From positions 1 to 43,225 of the forward strand of contig JAJOHZ010000033.1 of NCBI GenBank assembly GCA_021209625.1: 43,225 nucleotides of DNA, in the 5' to 3' direction. This document shows positions 26,742-35,986 of the stretch, piece by piece; the first letter of the stretch is position 1; each line of letters starts with the position of its first letter. The position numbers and the translations under genes were made by a program. This stretch comes from Erysipelotrichaceae bacterium (lineage in GTDB: Bacteria > Bacillota_I > Bacilli_A > Erysipelotrichales > Erysipelotrichaceae). The notes below the pieces were generated by a model, which made no database searches, had not been told where the DNA came from, and saw nothing but the letters and a program-made list of their open reading frames with translations.

Positions 26742-27683
26742 AGAGGATGTGTGCTCCTTTCGCTGGATGAGTCACCACAATGTCCTTGACTTTGTGTTGG
26801 TCCAAAACATTTAAAACTTGATTTAATGAGGCTTGATTGGTTAAGACCTTAACATGCATTCCAGCATCCATGGTAGGATAAGCAAATTCACCTTGTTTTT
26901 GCAAATCCATGATCGCATGAATGAGGTCCATGGATTGAGGTGTTAAGTATAAGGTTGGCGGGATGGTGGCTAGCATGCTTGCATGCATGGCTAAGGCTGA
27001 TGATTGGGTGAGTTCCCCAATGCTTTGAAGATCTTCAATATGATGGCATGTTTCATGGCTACTAAATCTTGCGTTGTTTTAGAAACCCATGTTTGATAAT
27101 ACGGTGAAGATTTCACTGTATTCTTCATGGCTTGTTTAGAGGAAATGGATTTCTTTTGATGGGTTAACAGGGCAAACACCATGATAAGATCAAATCCATC
27201 TTCACGGATGGTGTACACTTCCCCACTCTTTTCCCACACCACAAGTCCTGAGAACAAACTACGACAAGCACTGCCACTGCCCAAACGAGTGATGTTGGCT
27301 AAAACTTGATCACTGAAGTTTCTTTCAAAGAACACATTAGCTGCTTTGGCTAAAGCTGCAAATCCACTGGCACTGGACGCGACCCCACTGGCTGTAGGTC
27401 CTGTGTTTTCAGAGACAATGGATATGTTTTCTAACTCATGATCTTCCGCAAAGTGTTTTAAAAAGGTTTTAATCTTTAACGCATCTTCTTTAGTAGCACG
27501 CTTTCCATTGAGTGAAAAGGTGAAACCATGTCGAGTTTGAGTGATGGTGGTCTTGGTGTATAATTCACTGACACTTAATGAGAGTGAACCTGTATAGGGT
27601 ATCACTTTTTCTTCATCTTCTTTTCCCCAATATTTAATCAGGGCAATGTTGACTGGTGCAATGGCGGTTACGGTTGTTTTCAT
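26731..27683 (-). CDS. mvaD: Diphosphomevalonate decarboxylase, with a one-base frameshift
   Basis: The enzyme makes isopentenyl diphosphate from mevalonate diphosphate with ATP and loss of CO2. It is split into 27683-26991 (230 residues) and a downstream frame that ends at 26731. Adding one base near 27035-27045 joins VAMKHAI to IEDLQSIGELTQSSALAMHASMLATIPP, the conserved family stretch, and gives 317 residues. Key motifs: NIALIKYWGKEDEE at the start, TGPTASGVASSASGFAALAKA, RLGSGSACRSLFSG, and YPTMDAGMHVKVL near the end. Loss would break the only visible IPP route, so a sequence error is likely. It overlaps mvaK1 by ATGA (27680-27683). Confidence 0.92.
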
Positions 27684-28582
27684 TGTAAGTTAATACTCCA
27701 TACATAAGGGGTTTCTTGTTTTAATGCGTCTACAATACTTAAGACATGTTGATCTTCAGCTAAGGCTATCATACACCCTCCTAAGCCACCACCGGTTAGT
27801 TTTGCACCTAAGGCATGATGATAACGAGCAATGTCAACATAGTGATCCAAGGTAGGTGTACTGATGTTGAGTGCCTTTAAAATATCATGCGCTTGATTCA
27901 TGAGAGAACCAAGGGTCTTAATGTCTTGGTGTTGAATACATGTTTGAGCTTGTTTAGTGAGTGAACCTAATGTTTCAATTAGATGAATTCCATTTGAATG
28001 GACATACTCTGCGACGAGTTCAACAGCTTCTTTGGTTGATCCTGCTTGTGGGCTTTGTGCAATGATCAGTGTCGCAGGTAATGAAATGGTTAATGGTTGA
28101 GGTGGGGTTCCTTTAGTATAGACCCAAGCATAATCAAAGGAGGTGGTGAGGGCATCAATGCCTGAAGGATTGCCATGGGCAATGGTTTCAGCTTGTTGGA
28201 CCCAGTTAAAGAGAGTGTGATCATCCAATGAGGTCTGAGTGTAATCATAAAAGGCTTTGGTCATGGCAGAAGCCAATGCAGCACTGCTGCCTAAACCCGC
28301 AGAGAATGGAATTGACGATTGAATAGTAAGTTCAAGTGGACTAAGGTTAAAGTGGGCTTGTAGAGTGTTAAACAAGTGAATGATTGGATATAAAAGTCTA
28401 GGTGCATCCTTAAGTTCTCCTGTATAGAGATCACTCTTCATTGTGTTATGTGATGAAGGAAGGATCGTGACTTGACAAGTGAGTGCTTTAAAAGGGAGTG
28501 CGATGGCGAGTTGATGATACACCACACTGTGCTCACCCATAAAAATGACTTTCGCATGTGAAATGCCAATGCCTTGTTTCAT
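27680..28582 (-). CDS. mvaK1: Mevalonate kinase
   Basis: This GHMP-family kinase phosphorylates mevalonate at O5. The 300-residue protein has KVIFMGEHSVVYHQLAIALP at the N-terminus, the ATP loop IPFSAGLGSSAALASAMTKAF, GNPSGIDALTTSF with the catalytic Asp, and GAKLTGGGLGGCMIAL near the C-terminus. It is the first gene of the operon mvaK1-mvaD-mvaK2-fni. Promoter elements TTGATA and TATAAT lie upstream with an 18-base spacer, together with an inverted repeat that straddles the -10. AAGGAA is the ribosome site. Confidence 0.95.
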   Translation of the reverse strand: MKQGIGISHAKVIFMGEHSVVYHQLAIALPFKALTCQVTILPSSHNTMKSDLYTGELKDAPRLLYPIIHLFNTLQAHFNLSPLELTIQSSIPFSAGLGSSAALASAMTKAFYDYTQTSLDDHTLFNWVQQAETIAHGNPSGIDALTTSFDYAWVYTKGTPPQPLTISLPATLIIAQSPQAGSTKEAVELVAEYVHSNGIHLIETLGSLTKQAQTCIQHQDIKTLGSLMNQAHDILKALNISTPTLDHYVDIARYHHALGAKLTGGGLGGCMIALAEDQHVLSIVDALKQETPYVWSINLQ

Positions 28583-28603
28583 AGTAATTTCCTTCTATTT
28601 CTT

Positions 28604-28641
28604 GCATGTGTATTATAACTAATTATGACATGCTTTATCAA
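28604..28641 (-). promoter_or_regulatory. Promoter of the mevalonate operon with flanking inverted repeat
   Basis: On the minus strand TTGATA (28636-28641), 18-base spacer, TATAAT (28612-28617). GCATGT (28604-28609) and ACATGC (28628-28633) form an inverted repeat across the -10 and spacer, a plausible operator. The site is shared with the divergent LiaF-like gene. Confidence 0.55.
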
Positions 28642-28689
28642 ACAGGTGTTTGAATATGATATACTGAAAAATATAAGGAGGAAGAAGTG

Positions 28690-29145
28690 ATGAAGAAACG
28701 TTCATTGTTTGGTGGTTTAGCAGCCCTAGCTGTAGTAGGAGCAGCGGCAGCAGCTTCCATTGAAGTCATTAAAACCAATAAGAAGATGTCTTCCTACACC
28801 AAGAAGATTGTGTTTAAAGGGAATTTGATCGCCTATGAAGATGAATTTGAGAGTGATGAGTTGGCCATTTCCTTCTCTGGAATGCAACTGGATTTCACCA
28901 AAGCAACCTTAGTGAATAATCAAGGAAAACTGTCCTTGTTTGCGCATTACAGTGGTGTGGACATCATTGTTCCTGCCCATTGGAGAGTACTCACTGAAGG
29001 GCTCAATAATCGCTCTGGTGTATCCAACTTGTGTGATGGGGTTGAAGGTGATGTTCCTACTTTAACTATTGATTATGATTTATGTTTTGCTGGGTTAAGC
29101 ATTCGTAGTGCTCCTGCCAACGTGGATGAGCTTGTAGGACTTTAA
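28690..29145 (+). CDS. LiaF C-terminal-like (cell-wall-active antibiotic response) membrane-anchored protein
   Basis: A 151-residue protein with an N-terminal TM or signal segment (LFGGLAALAVVGAAAAASIEV) followed by a beta-rich domain. The segment FSGMQLDFTKATLVNNQGKLSLFAHYSGVDIIVPAHWRVL matches the repeat of the LiaF C-terminal/DUF2154 family, where the domain takes part in envelope-stress signalling. No LiaRS genes are adjacent; the window's two-component systems lie 2.5 kb and more away. AAGGAGG selects the ATG at 28690 over the GTG just before it. Function is inferred from the fold-type match only. Confidence 0.6.
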   Translation: MKKRSLFGGLAALAVVGAAAAASIEVIKTNKKMSSYTKKIVFKGNLIAYEDEFESDELAISFSGMQLDFTKATLVNNQGKLSLFAHYSGVDIIVPAHWRVLTEGLNNRSGVSNLCDGVEGDVPTLTIDYDLCFAGLSIRSAPANVDELVGL

Positions 29146-29161
29146 GAATCAAGGGTAGATT

Positions 29162-29190
29162 AAAACCAGTGTTGCCACTGGTTTTACTTT
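29162..29190. terminator. Bidirectional terminator
   Basis: Ten-bp perfect stem AAAACCAGTG/CACTGGTTTT with a four-base loop between two converging genes, with T-rich tails on both sides. Confidence 0.8.
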
Positions 29191-29699
29191 TAGTGATTAA
29201 CTTGTGCTTTCTTATCTTTGAAGATGAATGAACCTAACGCAATGAGTCCAGCTAATAGAGGTAGTGCCCAAAGGTTGTTTGTTGTTTTGCCAATTTCTAA
29301 ATCTTTAGTTCCAGTAGTGGTCATGATTGGATCAACAGCATTGGCTTCTTGTTCACGATAGGATTCAATGAGGGCTTCATCAACCAAATCATAGGTGTTC
29401 ATATCCAAGAAGAAGGTTTTTTCAACTTTGTCTTCTCCCACAAAGGCAATGACTTGATAGAAGCTGAGTTTGACTTCTGATGGGAAATCAATGATCCATG
29501 CGGAGCTAATGGTAATGGTAGGATGGATTTTTTCAATGAGGTTTTCTTCAATCTTAACTAAACTAGCCTCATCAGGAACTTTAAGTACCGCATGAGCATT
29601 GGAAGTAAAGAAGAACACAAATATAACACTTAGAAGTAGTGTGCTTATAAGTGTGGTGACTTTAAGATGAGAATGAGATAAGCTAAGAGTTGATGTCAT
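29190..29699 (-). CDS. Secreted, C-terminally membrane-anchored protein of unknown function
   Basis: A 169-residue protein with an N-terminal signal peptide (VTTLISTLLLSVIFVFFFTSNAHA, cleavage after AHA). A small extracellular domain of about 90 residues contains IEENLIEKIHPTITISSAWIID and KTFFLDMNTYDLVDEAL. The C-terminal TM (NNLWALPLLAGLIALGSFIF) is followed by KDKK. The end resembles a sortase-sorted tail, but no LPxTG motif is present, so it is more likely a plain membrane anchor. I recognise no family. AAGGAGG precedes the ATG, and a -10 box and an inverted repeat lie just upstream. Confidence 0.6.
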   Translation of the reverse strand: MTSTLSLSHSHLKVTTLISTLLLSVIFVFFFTSNAHAVLKVPDEASLVKIEENLIEKIHPTITISSAWIIDFPSEVKLSFYQVIAFVGEDKVEKTFFLDMNTYDLVDEALIESYREQEANAVDPIMTTTGTKDLEIGKTTNNLWALPLLAGLIALGSFIFKDKKAQVNH

Positions 29700-29703
29700 A
29701 GAT

Positions 29704-29728
29704 TGACCTCCTTGTTGAGGTCATTATA
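29704..29728 (-). promoter_or_regulatory. -10 box with overlapping inverted repeat around the ribosome site
   Basis: TATAAT (29723-29728, minus strand) overlaps by one base TGACCTC-N6-GAGGTCA (29704-29723). The 3' arm contains the AAGGAGG ribosome site of the downstream gene. It may be an operator at +1, or an RNA hairpin hiding the ribosome site if transcription starts further upstream. Confidence 0.4.
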
Positions 29729-29935
29729 ACTGAAAGTCATGTTTCAATCTTTGAGGAATGATAAAATGCATAAAATGAATGATAACTGACATTTATCCTC
29801 TGTTTTAGTGGTTATTTTGTAGGGTGTGTTGTAGTTTAGGGAAGGATTGGATATGATGATTCTAGTATGATATTTAGTTATTACCAAATAGAACTTGAAA
29901 CCTATTAAATCATTATATACGGGGGATTGATAACA
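29729..29935. other. Non-coding gap upstream of the HNH gene
   Basis: About 200 AT-rich bases with no convincing ORF. A GGGGGA ribosome site (29921-29926) precedes the HNH gene. TATGAT-like -10 candidates are present but without a matching -35. Confidence 0.4.
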
Positions 29936-31031
29936 ATGATAGAATTACCAAAATCAGAAGGATTAAACACTGTAGCATTTTCAATGATGTTTTCTTCAAT
30001 GACAAATTCATACAAGTTGCTATGGTTCAAAGCGATTTTTGATCACGTTCTTGAAGGAAAAACAGAGATTGCTGTCGATATATTGGTTCAATCGATGGTG
30101 ATAGAAGCATTTCCATTCATTCACAAGTACAAACTTGGATTCAGTGTACAGGATCAAATTGAGTCTACCTTAAGAACTATTCCCAATGCGTACCGAGGCA
30201 ATGGTGATTTCACCTCATTGTCAACGGTAATCAATCAGAAACAGCTTAAGAAACTTCATAAAGAGATCACCAATTATGTACCATATCGATTACTCACACC
30301 GTTCTAACAAAAACGTTAAATCAAAAAATGATGCCACAAGAAATAAAGACATTTCCAGGGCAATGTTGAGTGATGCTAACTCATTTTACTATTTCAACAA
30401 ATCTAATAATACTGTTCTAGTATCAGAAAAATGGATACAATACATTTTAACGAATCAAAACTTAATCCTGGGATGGTATAAGTATCATCTCATTAAATTT
30501 CTTCAAAAGCGTAATCCATCCACACCCAACATACCTGCAAAGATTGATGCTGTACGTGAAAATATTAATGATCAAAGAGCATTTTGGAAAAGAATAGCTC
30601 AGTTTGAACCGCGCATTGACTTTGATATCTATCAGAATATTTCATTTTCTACCCACTCACAAGAACAGTTAGGTTCATTTAGTTTAGATCATATTTTACC
30701 TTTCGATTTTGTTTCGCACGATTTGATATGGAACTTAGTGCCAACACATAAAAATATTAATAGTCAAAAAGGGACTAAATTACCTTCTCTTCAACTGATT
30801 GAGCGAGCTGTTGATACGCAATACTTATTCTTTAAAACCGCAAGAAAAGTTGATAAACTTTCAAAAAAAGAAATAAGCATGCTGCAAGAATACAAATACT
30901 TAAATCAAAAACTTGATTATTTGGATGAGTCAATCAATGAAGAGACATTCAAATATATCCTAAAAGAACAGCTCCAATCATTATATTCAATCGCATATAA
31001 TCAAGGATTTGAACCTTGGAGAAGTGAATAA
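29936..31031 (+). CDS. HNH endonuclease domain protein, frameshifted near 30300
   Basis: A predicted nuclease of about 364 residues, split into 29936-30307 and a second frame ending at 31031. The N-terminal part (SYKLLWFKAIFDHVLEGKTEIAVDILVQSMV) is helical. Skipping one base at about 30300-30308 joins NYVPYRLLTPF to NKNVKSKND, the point where homologues read V-P-Y-R-F-L-x-P-F. The C-terminal HNH core is FSLDHILPFDFVSHDLIWNLVPTHKNINSQKGTKLP, with His, Asn and Asn ligands in family positions, so the nuclease site is intact. The gene is visibly more AT-rich than its neighbours and has no operon partner, as expected for an acquired accessory gene. A defence role is possible but unproven. Confidence 0.7.
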
Positions 31032-31037
31032 CAAACA

Positions 31038-31066
31038 AAAACAGCCTCTTGCAATGGCTGTTTTGT
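31038..31066 (+). terminator. Terminator after the HNH gene
   Basis: Nine-bp stem AAAACAGCC/GGCTGTTTT with a nine-base loop, tail TTTTGTT. Confidence 0.7.
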
Positions 31067-31085
31067 TAACTTAGGAGAGACGATC

Positions 31086-31160
31086 ATGCGAGTAATGTCT
31101 TTATTGTTCAAGGGGTGTCCTTGTAAGACAAGTATACTTGATTCATTGATTGACTTCTAA
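31086..31160 (+). CDS. Possible 24-residue peptide with Cys-Pro-Cys
   Basis: A short frame beginning with ATG at 31086 is preceded by AGGAGA at 31073-31078 with ideal spacing. The peptide contains LFKGCPCKTS and ends LIDF. It sits between the HNH terminator and the converging histidine-kinase gene. It may be a small regulatory or secreted peptide, or a chance frame. No homologue is known to me. Confidence 0.3.
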   Translation: MRVMSLLFKGCPCKTSILDSLIDF

Positions 31161-31199
31161 CGTTAAACTAACGCAAAATACTCTCAAAACTGACGCAAG

Positions 31200-32180
31200 T
31201 CATTTTCTTGGTAGTGTAATCATGAAACTGGTTTCCATTTCATTGGATTCAATGCTCATGCTTCCAATAAGACGTTGTAGAATGCTTTTAACTAGATTTA
31301 ATCCTACCCCACTACCTGATGAATGTGGACCCTTATAGAATAAATCAAACATGTGTTCTTTTTCATCTATTGATAAGGCTGGACCATAATTTGAGAATGT
31401 GATTACACATTGATGTTCCTCTAGTGAGGTCTTCACCTTTAAGATGGATTCTTTGTAGGCATAATGAATCATATTATCAATTAAGTTGGACACCATTTCA
31501 TACACATAAGGTTCATAGGTGGTGATGATGCATTCTTCACTTTCTTCAAATTCCCACTCACATCCCTTCACTTCCCACAACGGTTGTTTAGAAATGATTT
31601 GACGACGAATCAATTCACTGATATTGGAAGCAGATAACGTAAGATGTTCCAAGGAGTCCACTTTAGATAAAGTGAGTAAGGTAGAAGTTAAGGAAGAAAG
31701 TTGATCTATCTCTCCCAGTAAACGATGCTTTAAGGGCTCATTCTCATTCATCCCTTGAATAAGACTCGACATGATGGTTAAAGGTGTCTTGTATTGATGA
31801 GACATGTTTTTAATGAACTCACGATTCAAATACTGATTGGAGGAAAGTGCTAGTTGCATGTCATTGAAGGTATGAATTAATGACGACAGTTCATCGTTCC
31901 CATGATCTTCAATGAGATGGGTGTAATTGCCATGTTTCACTCGCTCAGTCGCAGCTTGAAGTTGTTTAATGCGTTTCATGAAAATGAAATTAGAGATTAA
32001 GGCAAATAAACTTAAAGCCAAGAAAGCACTTAGTAATCCACCAATGAGCACCACTGGAGAATCGACAAACTCAACAGGAACCTTCATATTAAAGAAACGT
32101 ACCAACACACGAGGTATTAGGGTGGCCACAAAAAAAATAAAGATGATCGCAATCGCTAATTTTGTGTTCAGTTTTTTCAC
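31200..32180 (-). CDS. Sensor histidine kinase with H-Q variant phosphoacceptor motif
   Basis: This membrane sensor kinase is paired with the response regulator upstream. In its 326 residues, two TM helices (about 8-28 and 43-66) flank a very short extracellular loop, an intramembrane-sensing layout. A HAMP region follows (MKRIKQLQAATERVKHGNY). The phosphoacceptor box is EFIKNMSHQYKTPLTIM, with His128 followed by Gln instead of the usual Glu. The catalytic domain has an N box (EMVSNLIDNMIHYAY) and GSGVGLNLVKSIL. Its start overlaps the regulator stop (ATGA, 32177-32180). Together with the ABC exporter upstream it resembles BceRS-type antibiotic-sensing modules. Confidence 0.88.
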   Translation of the reverse strand: MKKLNTKLAIAIIFIFFVATLIPRVLVRFFNMKVPVEFVDSPVVLIGGLLSAFLALSLFALISNFIFMKRIKQLQAATERVKHGNYTHLIEDHGNDELSSLIHTFNDMQLALSSNQYLNREFIKNMSHQYKTPLTIMSSLIQGMNENEPLKHRLLGEIDQLSSLTSTLLTLSKVDSLEHLTLSASNISELIRRQIISKQPLWEVKGCEWEFEESEECIITTYEPYVYEMVSNLIDNMIHYAYKESILKVKTSLEEHQCVITFSNYGPALSIDEKEHMFDLFYKGPHSSGSGVGLNLVKSILQRLIGSMSIESNEMETSFMITLPRK

Positions 32181-32839
32181 TTAATCACCCCCTTGTAGCC
32201 AATTCCTCTCACCGTCAACACTTCAAAATCAGGACTGTTGACTTTCTCACGAATGGATTTAATGTGAGTATCCACCGTACGATCATAGGATTCACTTTCT
32301 TCTCCCCAGATCGCATCTAAAAGTTGTTGGCGAGTGAAAATGATGTTGGGATGTTTGAGTAAGTGAAATAATAGGTGAAATTCTTTTTTACTTAACACAA
32401 TGGGTTGATCATTCACTCGACATAATAGTTGTGTTTCATCAAGAAAACTATGAGGAAAAAGAAGTTGATGTCTTAAATCAATAAGGGAACGCTTCATTAA
32501 TGCTTGAATGCGATATCCCAATTCTTTAAAGTGATAAGGTTTCACAATGTAATCATCAGCTCCAAGTTCAAACGCTTTAGCTTTATCTTCCAATGATCCT
32601 AACGCTGTGGACATGATGATGAATGGCTTAGGATTGAGATAACGCAAACTCATGAGTAAAGCCACCCCATCCATTTCTGGCATCATCATGTCCACAATCA
32701 TGCCATGAATGGTCGTGTTCTTTAAGATTTCAAGTGCTTCTAAACCATGATGAGCAATCACACTCTCTAATTCAATGCTTTCAAGAAATGACGCCAATGA
32801 TTGGGCTAGTGTATGATCATCTTCCACAATCAGAATCAT
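32177..32839 (-). CDS. OmpR/PhoB family response regulator
   Basis: This DNA-binding regulator is paired with the following histidine kinase. The receiver domain starts MILIVEDDHTLAQSL, with phosphoacceptor Asp50 (GMIVDMMMPEMDG) and switch Lys in ADDYIVKPYHFKEL. The C-terminal winged helix includes SKKEFHLLFHLLKHPN and DRTVDTHIKSIREKV...VRGIGYKGVIK. The frame is open to 32869, but AAGGAGG selects the ATG at 32839. It lies 11 bases after the ABC exporter stop, in one operon with it. Confidence 0.92.
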   Translation of the reverse strand: MILIVEDDHTLAQSLASFLESIELESVIAHHGLEALEILKNTTIHGMIVDMMMPEMDGVALLMSLRYLNPKPFIIMSTALGSLEDKAKAFELGADDYIVKPYHFKELGYRIQALMKRSLIDLRHQLLFPHSFLDETQLLCRVNDQPIVLSKKEFHLLFHLLKHPNIIFTRQQLLDAIWGEESESYDRTVDTHIKSIREKVNSPDFEVLTVRGIGYKGVIK

Positions 32840-32849
32840 AAATTCCTCC

Positions 32850-35150
32850 TTATTCAGTTCGTAAGGCAACGACAGGGTCTTGTTTGGCCGCTAACTGACT
32901 TGGGAACAATCCCGCAATGAGGGTTAACCCTGCACTTAAGCTAATTAACATGGACGCATTCATTAAAGATAAAGACGAGAAAGATGCAACCCCCAATAAA
33001 GATTCAATCAAAGCATCCACACCAATGAGCAGTCCATAACTTAAACTGATTCCTAAAATACCTGCAAATAAACCGATAATCAATGCTTCAGCATTAAAGA
33101 TACGAGCAATGTCTTTCTTACGTGCTCCCAGTGAGCGCATAATCCCAATTTCTTTGGTTCTTTCAATCACACTCACATACGTAATGATGCCAATCATGAT
33201 GGAAGACACCACAAGTGAGATAGCCGCAAAGGCCGACAGAATGAGGGTAATGGTACTGATGAGCGAAGAAATGGTTGACGATAAGGTTTGCGCAATATCC
33301 GTCACAATAAGTTGTTGCTCATCCTTGACTCCTTCATTATAGGTAGTAAAGGCTTCTTTAATCAATGTCTTCGAATTAAAGTCTTTAGGATAAATCAAGA
33401 CCGATTGTGGGGTAAGATCAGCACCAATGGTTTTTAATGCCGCTTCATAGGTATTAAAGGAATTAAATGGAAGTCCACTAAGTACACTGGTTTCTTCATT
33501 GTCAAGTTGAAGTTGGGCAACTGCAGAGTTTTGTGCCTGAGTAAAATACGCTTCATTGAATGAAGGAAGTGTTCCAATTCCTACATTAAGAAATGAAGAG
33601 CCAGCATCTTCTTTAAGCCGAACCACACCGACAATGGTTAAGGATTGATTACGCTCATCATTAAATACTGTTTCATTCAAGGTTTGAGTGCTCACTAATC
33701 CATCTCTGACTTCATACAACACATCATGCGCTACAAAGGTATACGAATGATTCAAAAGTTGTGAGAATTCAAAGGGATTGGAAATGGACAAATGAAGTGC
33801 ATTGACCACTTCTTGATCAAGGGTGGAATCATCTTCAATCACAAACAAGGCTTCATTACTTTGGGTTGGGTATTCACCTGCCACTAAATCATACAAAGAC
33901 AACACAAACGATGCGTCATGAGGAAGTTCAAAAAACAACGATTGATTGGATGCCAATGGCCCCATACCAGAGCGAAGGGTGGTATTTACCACGGTTGGTG
34001 TAGAATTCACCATCGTAGCCACATTGAGTTGAATGTTACGTTGAAACGTCATGGAGTTAATCCATTGTGAATCAATGGATTGAATCATGGCCATGGCTTG
34101 TTCGTCAAAGACATTCACATGAGATACATTCTCACTGTTGGAATCCACGACACTTCCTTGAGTCGCATTGGAGGTTTCTGTGGGTTGAAATACCTCAGCT
34201 GGACGTTGAGATAAATCATTGAGCACCACGTTTTGATTCAGTTGCAAAGGAAATCCAGCTAAGGTTTCACTCTCAATGCGTGAAACATAACTTTCCATTC
34301 CTGAAGATAACGCAAGAACTAAGGCAATCCCAATAATCCCAATTGAACCCGCAAAGGAAGTGATGAGTGTTCTTCCTTTTTTAGTCTTCAAGTTTTTAAA
34401 GGAAGAGGATAATGCGGTCATAAAGGACATCGAAACGTTTTTGAATTTCCGCGAAACAGGTTGTGGATCAAAAGTGTAAGGATGTGAGTCATTGATCACT
34501 TCTCCATCTTTAAGTTGAATGATTCGTGAAGAATAGGTTTGGGCTAATTCTGGGTTATGAGTCACCATAATCACCAATCGTTGTGATGATAATGATTGAA
34601 TTAAATCCATAATGGAGGTGGAAGTTTGTGTATCTAGAGCTCCTGTAGGTTCATCTGCTAGTAGTATTTTAGGATCATTGACTAATGCACGGGCAATCGC
34701 AACACGTTGCATTTGTCCCCCTGAAAGCTGGTTGGGTTTTTTATGGAGCTGATCTTCTAACCCCACTTCTTTTAACACTTGGGTGGCCTTTGTGAGTCGC
34801 TCTTTTTTACTGACACCACTTAAGGTTAGTGCCATAGCTACGTTATCCAAGACACTTAAGTGAGCAATAAGATTGTACGATTGAAAGACAAAACCAACCG
34901 CATCATTGCGATACTTATCCCAATCGGCGTCTTTATAGTGTTGCGTTGAAACTCCATCAATGATGAGATCTCCACTGTCCATGTGATCTAAACCTCCAAT
35001 GAGGTTAAGTAAGGTGGTTTTCCCACAGCCTGAAGGACCTAGTATAGAGACAAATTCATGTTCTCTGAAGTTAAGATGAATGCCTTTTAGTGCAGGGACT
35101 TTGATGTCTCCTAATTGGTAAGATTTTTTAATGTTTTTTAATGCTAACAT
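32850..35150 (-). CDS. MacB/Bce-type ABC exporter, fused ATPase and FtsX-like permease
   Basis: A single 766-residue polypeptide carries an N-terminal ABC ATPase and a C-terminal permease. The ATPase (1 to about 225) has Walker [10 protein letters not shown], signature [14 protein letters not shown] and Walker [16 protein letters not shown] near 265-285 ([21 protein letters not shown]) leads to a large extracellular domain (about 290-640). Three further TM helices follow (about 650-680, 705-730, 735-755) with the FtsX motif [19 protein letters not shown]. Such proteins export or sense peptides or lipids, and the coupled two-component system suggests inducible resistance to envelope-active compounds. 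A GGAGAA ribosome site precedes the ATG. Confidence 0.9.
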   Translation of the reverse strand: MLALKNIKKSYQLGDIKVPALKGIHLNFREHEFVSILGPSGCGKTTLLNLIGGLDHMDSGDLIIDGVSTQHYKDADWDKYRNDAVGFVFQSYNLIAHLSVLDNVAMALTLSGVSKKERLTKATQVLKEVGLEDQLHKKPNQLSGGQMQRVAIARALVNDPKILLADEPTGALDTQTSTSIMDLIQSLSSQRLVIMVTHNPELAQTYSSRIIQLKDGEVINDSHPYTFDPQPVSRKFKNVSMSFMTALSSSFKNLKTKKGRTLITSFAGSIGIIGIALVLALSSGMESYVSRIESETLAGFPLQLNQNVVLNDLSQRPAEVFQPTETSNATQGSVVDSNSENVSHVNVFDEQAMAMIQSIDSQWINSMTFQRNIQLNVATMVNSTPTVVNTTLRSGMGPLASNQSLFFELPHDASFVLSLYDLVAGEYPTQSNEALFVIEDDSTLDQEVVNALHLSISNPFEFSQLLNHSYTFVAHDVLYEVRDGLVSTQTLNETVFNDERNQSLTIVGVVRLKEDAGSSFLNVGIGTLPSFNEAYFTQAQNSAVAQLQLDNEETSVLSGLPFNSFNTYEAALKTIGADLTPQSVLIYPKDFNSKTLIKEAFTTYNEGVKDEQQLIVTDIAQTLSSTISSLISTITLILSAFAAISLVVSSIMIGIITYVSVIERTKEIGIMRSLGARKKDIARIFNAEALIIGLFAGILGISLSYGLLIGVDALIESLLGVASFSSLSLMNASMLISLSAGLTLIAGLFPSQLAAKQDPVVALRTE

Positions 35151-35220
35151 GGGATTCTCCTTTTATAAAACATGCTTAGCATAAAATAAGATTGTGAAGT
35201 GAATATGAAGTCAAAACAAA

Positions 35221-35245
35221 ATCACCTTGGTTTGATCAAGGTGAT
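35221..35245 (-). terminator. Terminator of the HigBA locus
   Basis: Nine-bp perfect stem ATCACCTTG/CAAGGTGAT with a seven-base loop. On the minus strand it is followed by TTTGTTTTG. Confidence 0.7.
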
Positions 35246-35273
35246 GAATAACGTCTATTACTTTAATGACTTC

Positions 35274-35559
35274 TCATTGTGAATTTTCATCAATCGCAAC
35301 AAGCTTTAAATCCAATGCCTTGAAAAGTTTAAGTAGTGTGGAAAGATTAGGATACACCTGTGCAGTTTCTATTTTACTAATTTCACTTTGTTTTATTCCC
35401 GTGAGTTGCATAAGATCGGTTTTGCTTGAGATTATGTTTCTTTCGTGCATTGATAATCGCATTAGCAATTTCAATTTTTGCCATCTCAAACTCGTAAACT
35501 TTTACGAATTCAGGATCTTTCATATCTTCTTGTATCCGAGTTTTGATCTTACTTTTCAC
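35274..35559 (-). pseudogene. HigA-type XRE antitoxin, frameshifted
   Basis: This helix-turn-helix antitoxin was ancestrally about 94 residues. The start is a GTG at 35559 (KSKIKTRIQEDMKDPEFVKVYEFEMAKIEIANAIINARKK), after AAGGAGAG. The frame breaks in a four-T run at 35420-35423 (plus-strand sense). Removing one base joins KHNLKQ to TDLMQLTGIKQSEISKIE, a clean XRE helix-turn-helix, followed by YPNLSTLLKLFKALDLKLV. It overlaps the toxin stop as GTGA (35556-35559), the order toxin-antitoxin typical of HigBA. Annotated as decayed, because its partner carries two further lesions. Confidence 0.65.
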
Positions 35560-35887
35560 TTTTCTCTCCTTTTTTGATAATAAAGTTTTAGTTTAGATTG
35601 TGCTCGACTAATCTCTCTTCTTGGAGTAATCTGACTTTTCTTAACAAAGCCATGCGTAATCAAAAAACCGATCTTCTTTCTTGATCAAATGCCCATAGCA
35701 CTCTCACACTATTTGAACTTTGCTTGCATCTAAACTCATAGATCTTTTCTTTTAAATGATCGATTGAAGGAAAATGTCCAGTGTCTTCAATATTCACCAA
35801 CGCAACTTCAATCTTTGCTTTCAATTTAACATCTAGTGTATTAAGAAAATGTCGAAACTAAGCATCATCCACAAAATCAATAATCAA
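35556..35887 (-). pseudogene. HigB/RelE-type toxin, decayed (in-frame stop plus frameshift)
   Basis: Remnant of a RelE-superfamily mRNA interferase of about 110 residues. The reconstructed frame has an in-frame TAG (35858-35860), then HFLNTLDVKLKAKIEVALVN, HLKEKIYEFRCKQSSNSVRVLWAF and, after a one-base shift in the six-A run (35662-35667), LITHGFVKKSQITPRREI. These blocks match HigB/Gp49-type toxins. The start is uncertain (TTG at 35887 after AAAAGGAA). One nonsense and one frameshift lesion suggest a true pseudogene. Confidence 0.6.
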
Positions 35888-35986
35888 GATTATAATTCCT
35901 TTTCTAGTCTATTACATAGGTTTAAACATATATATCAAGTGTGACATCCTATCATTCGCATAAGATTTTATGTTTCCTAACAAAAA

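Noticed and set aside
8959-31031. Stop codon reassignment (UGA as Trp) as cause of the split genes
   Set aside because: The splits need a change of frame, not read-through. RF2 is present, and many intact genes end with UGA.
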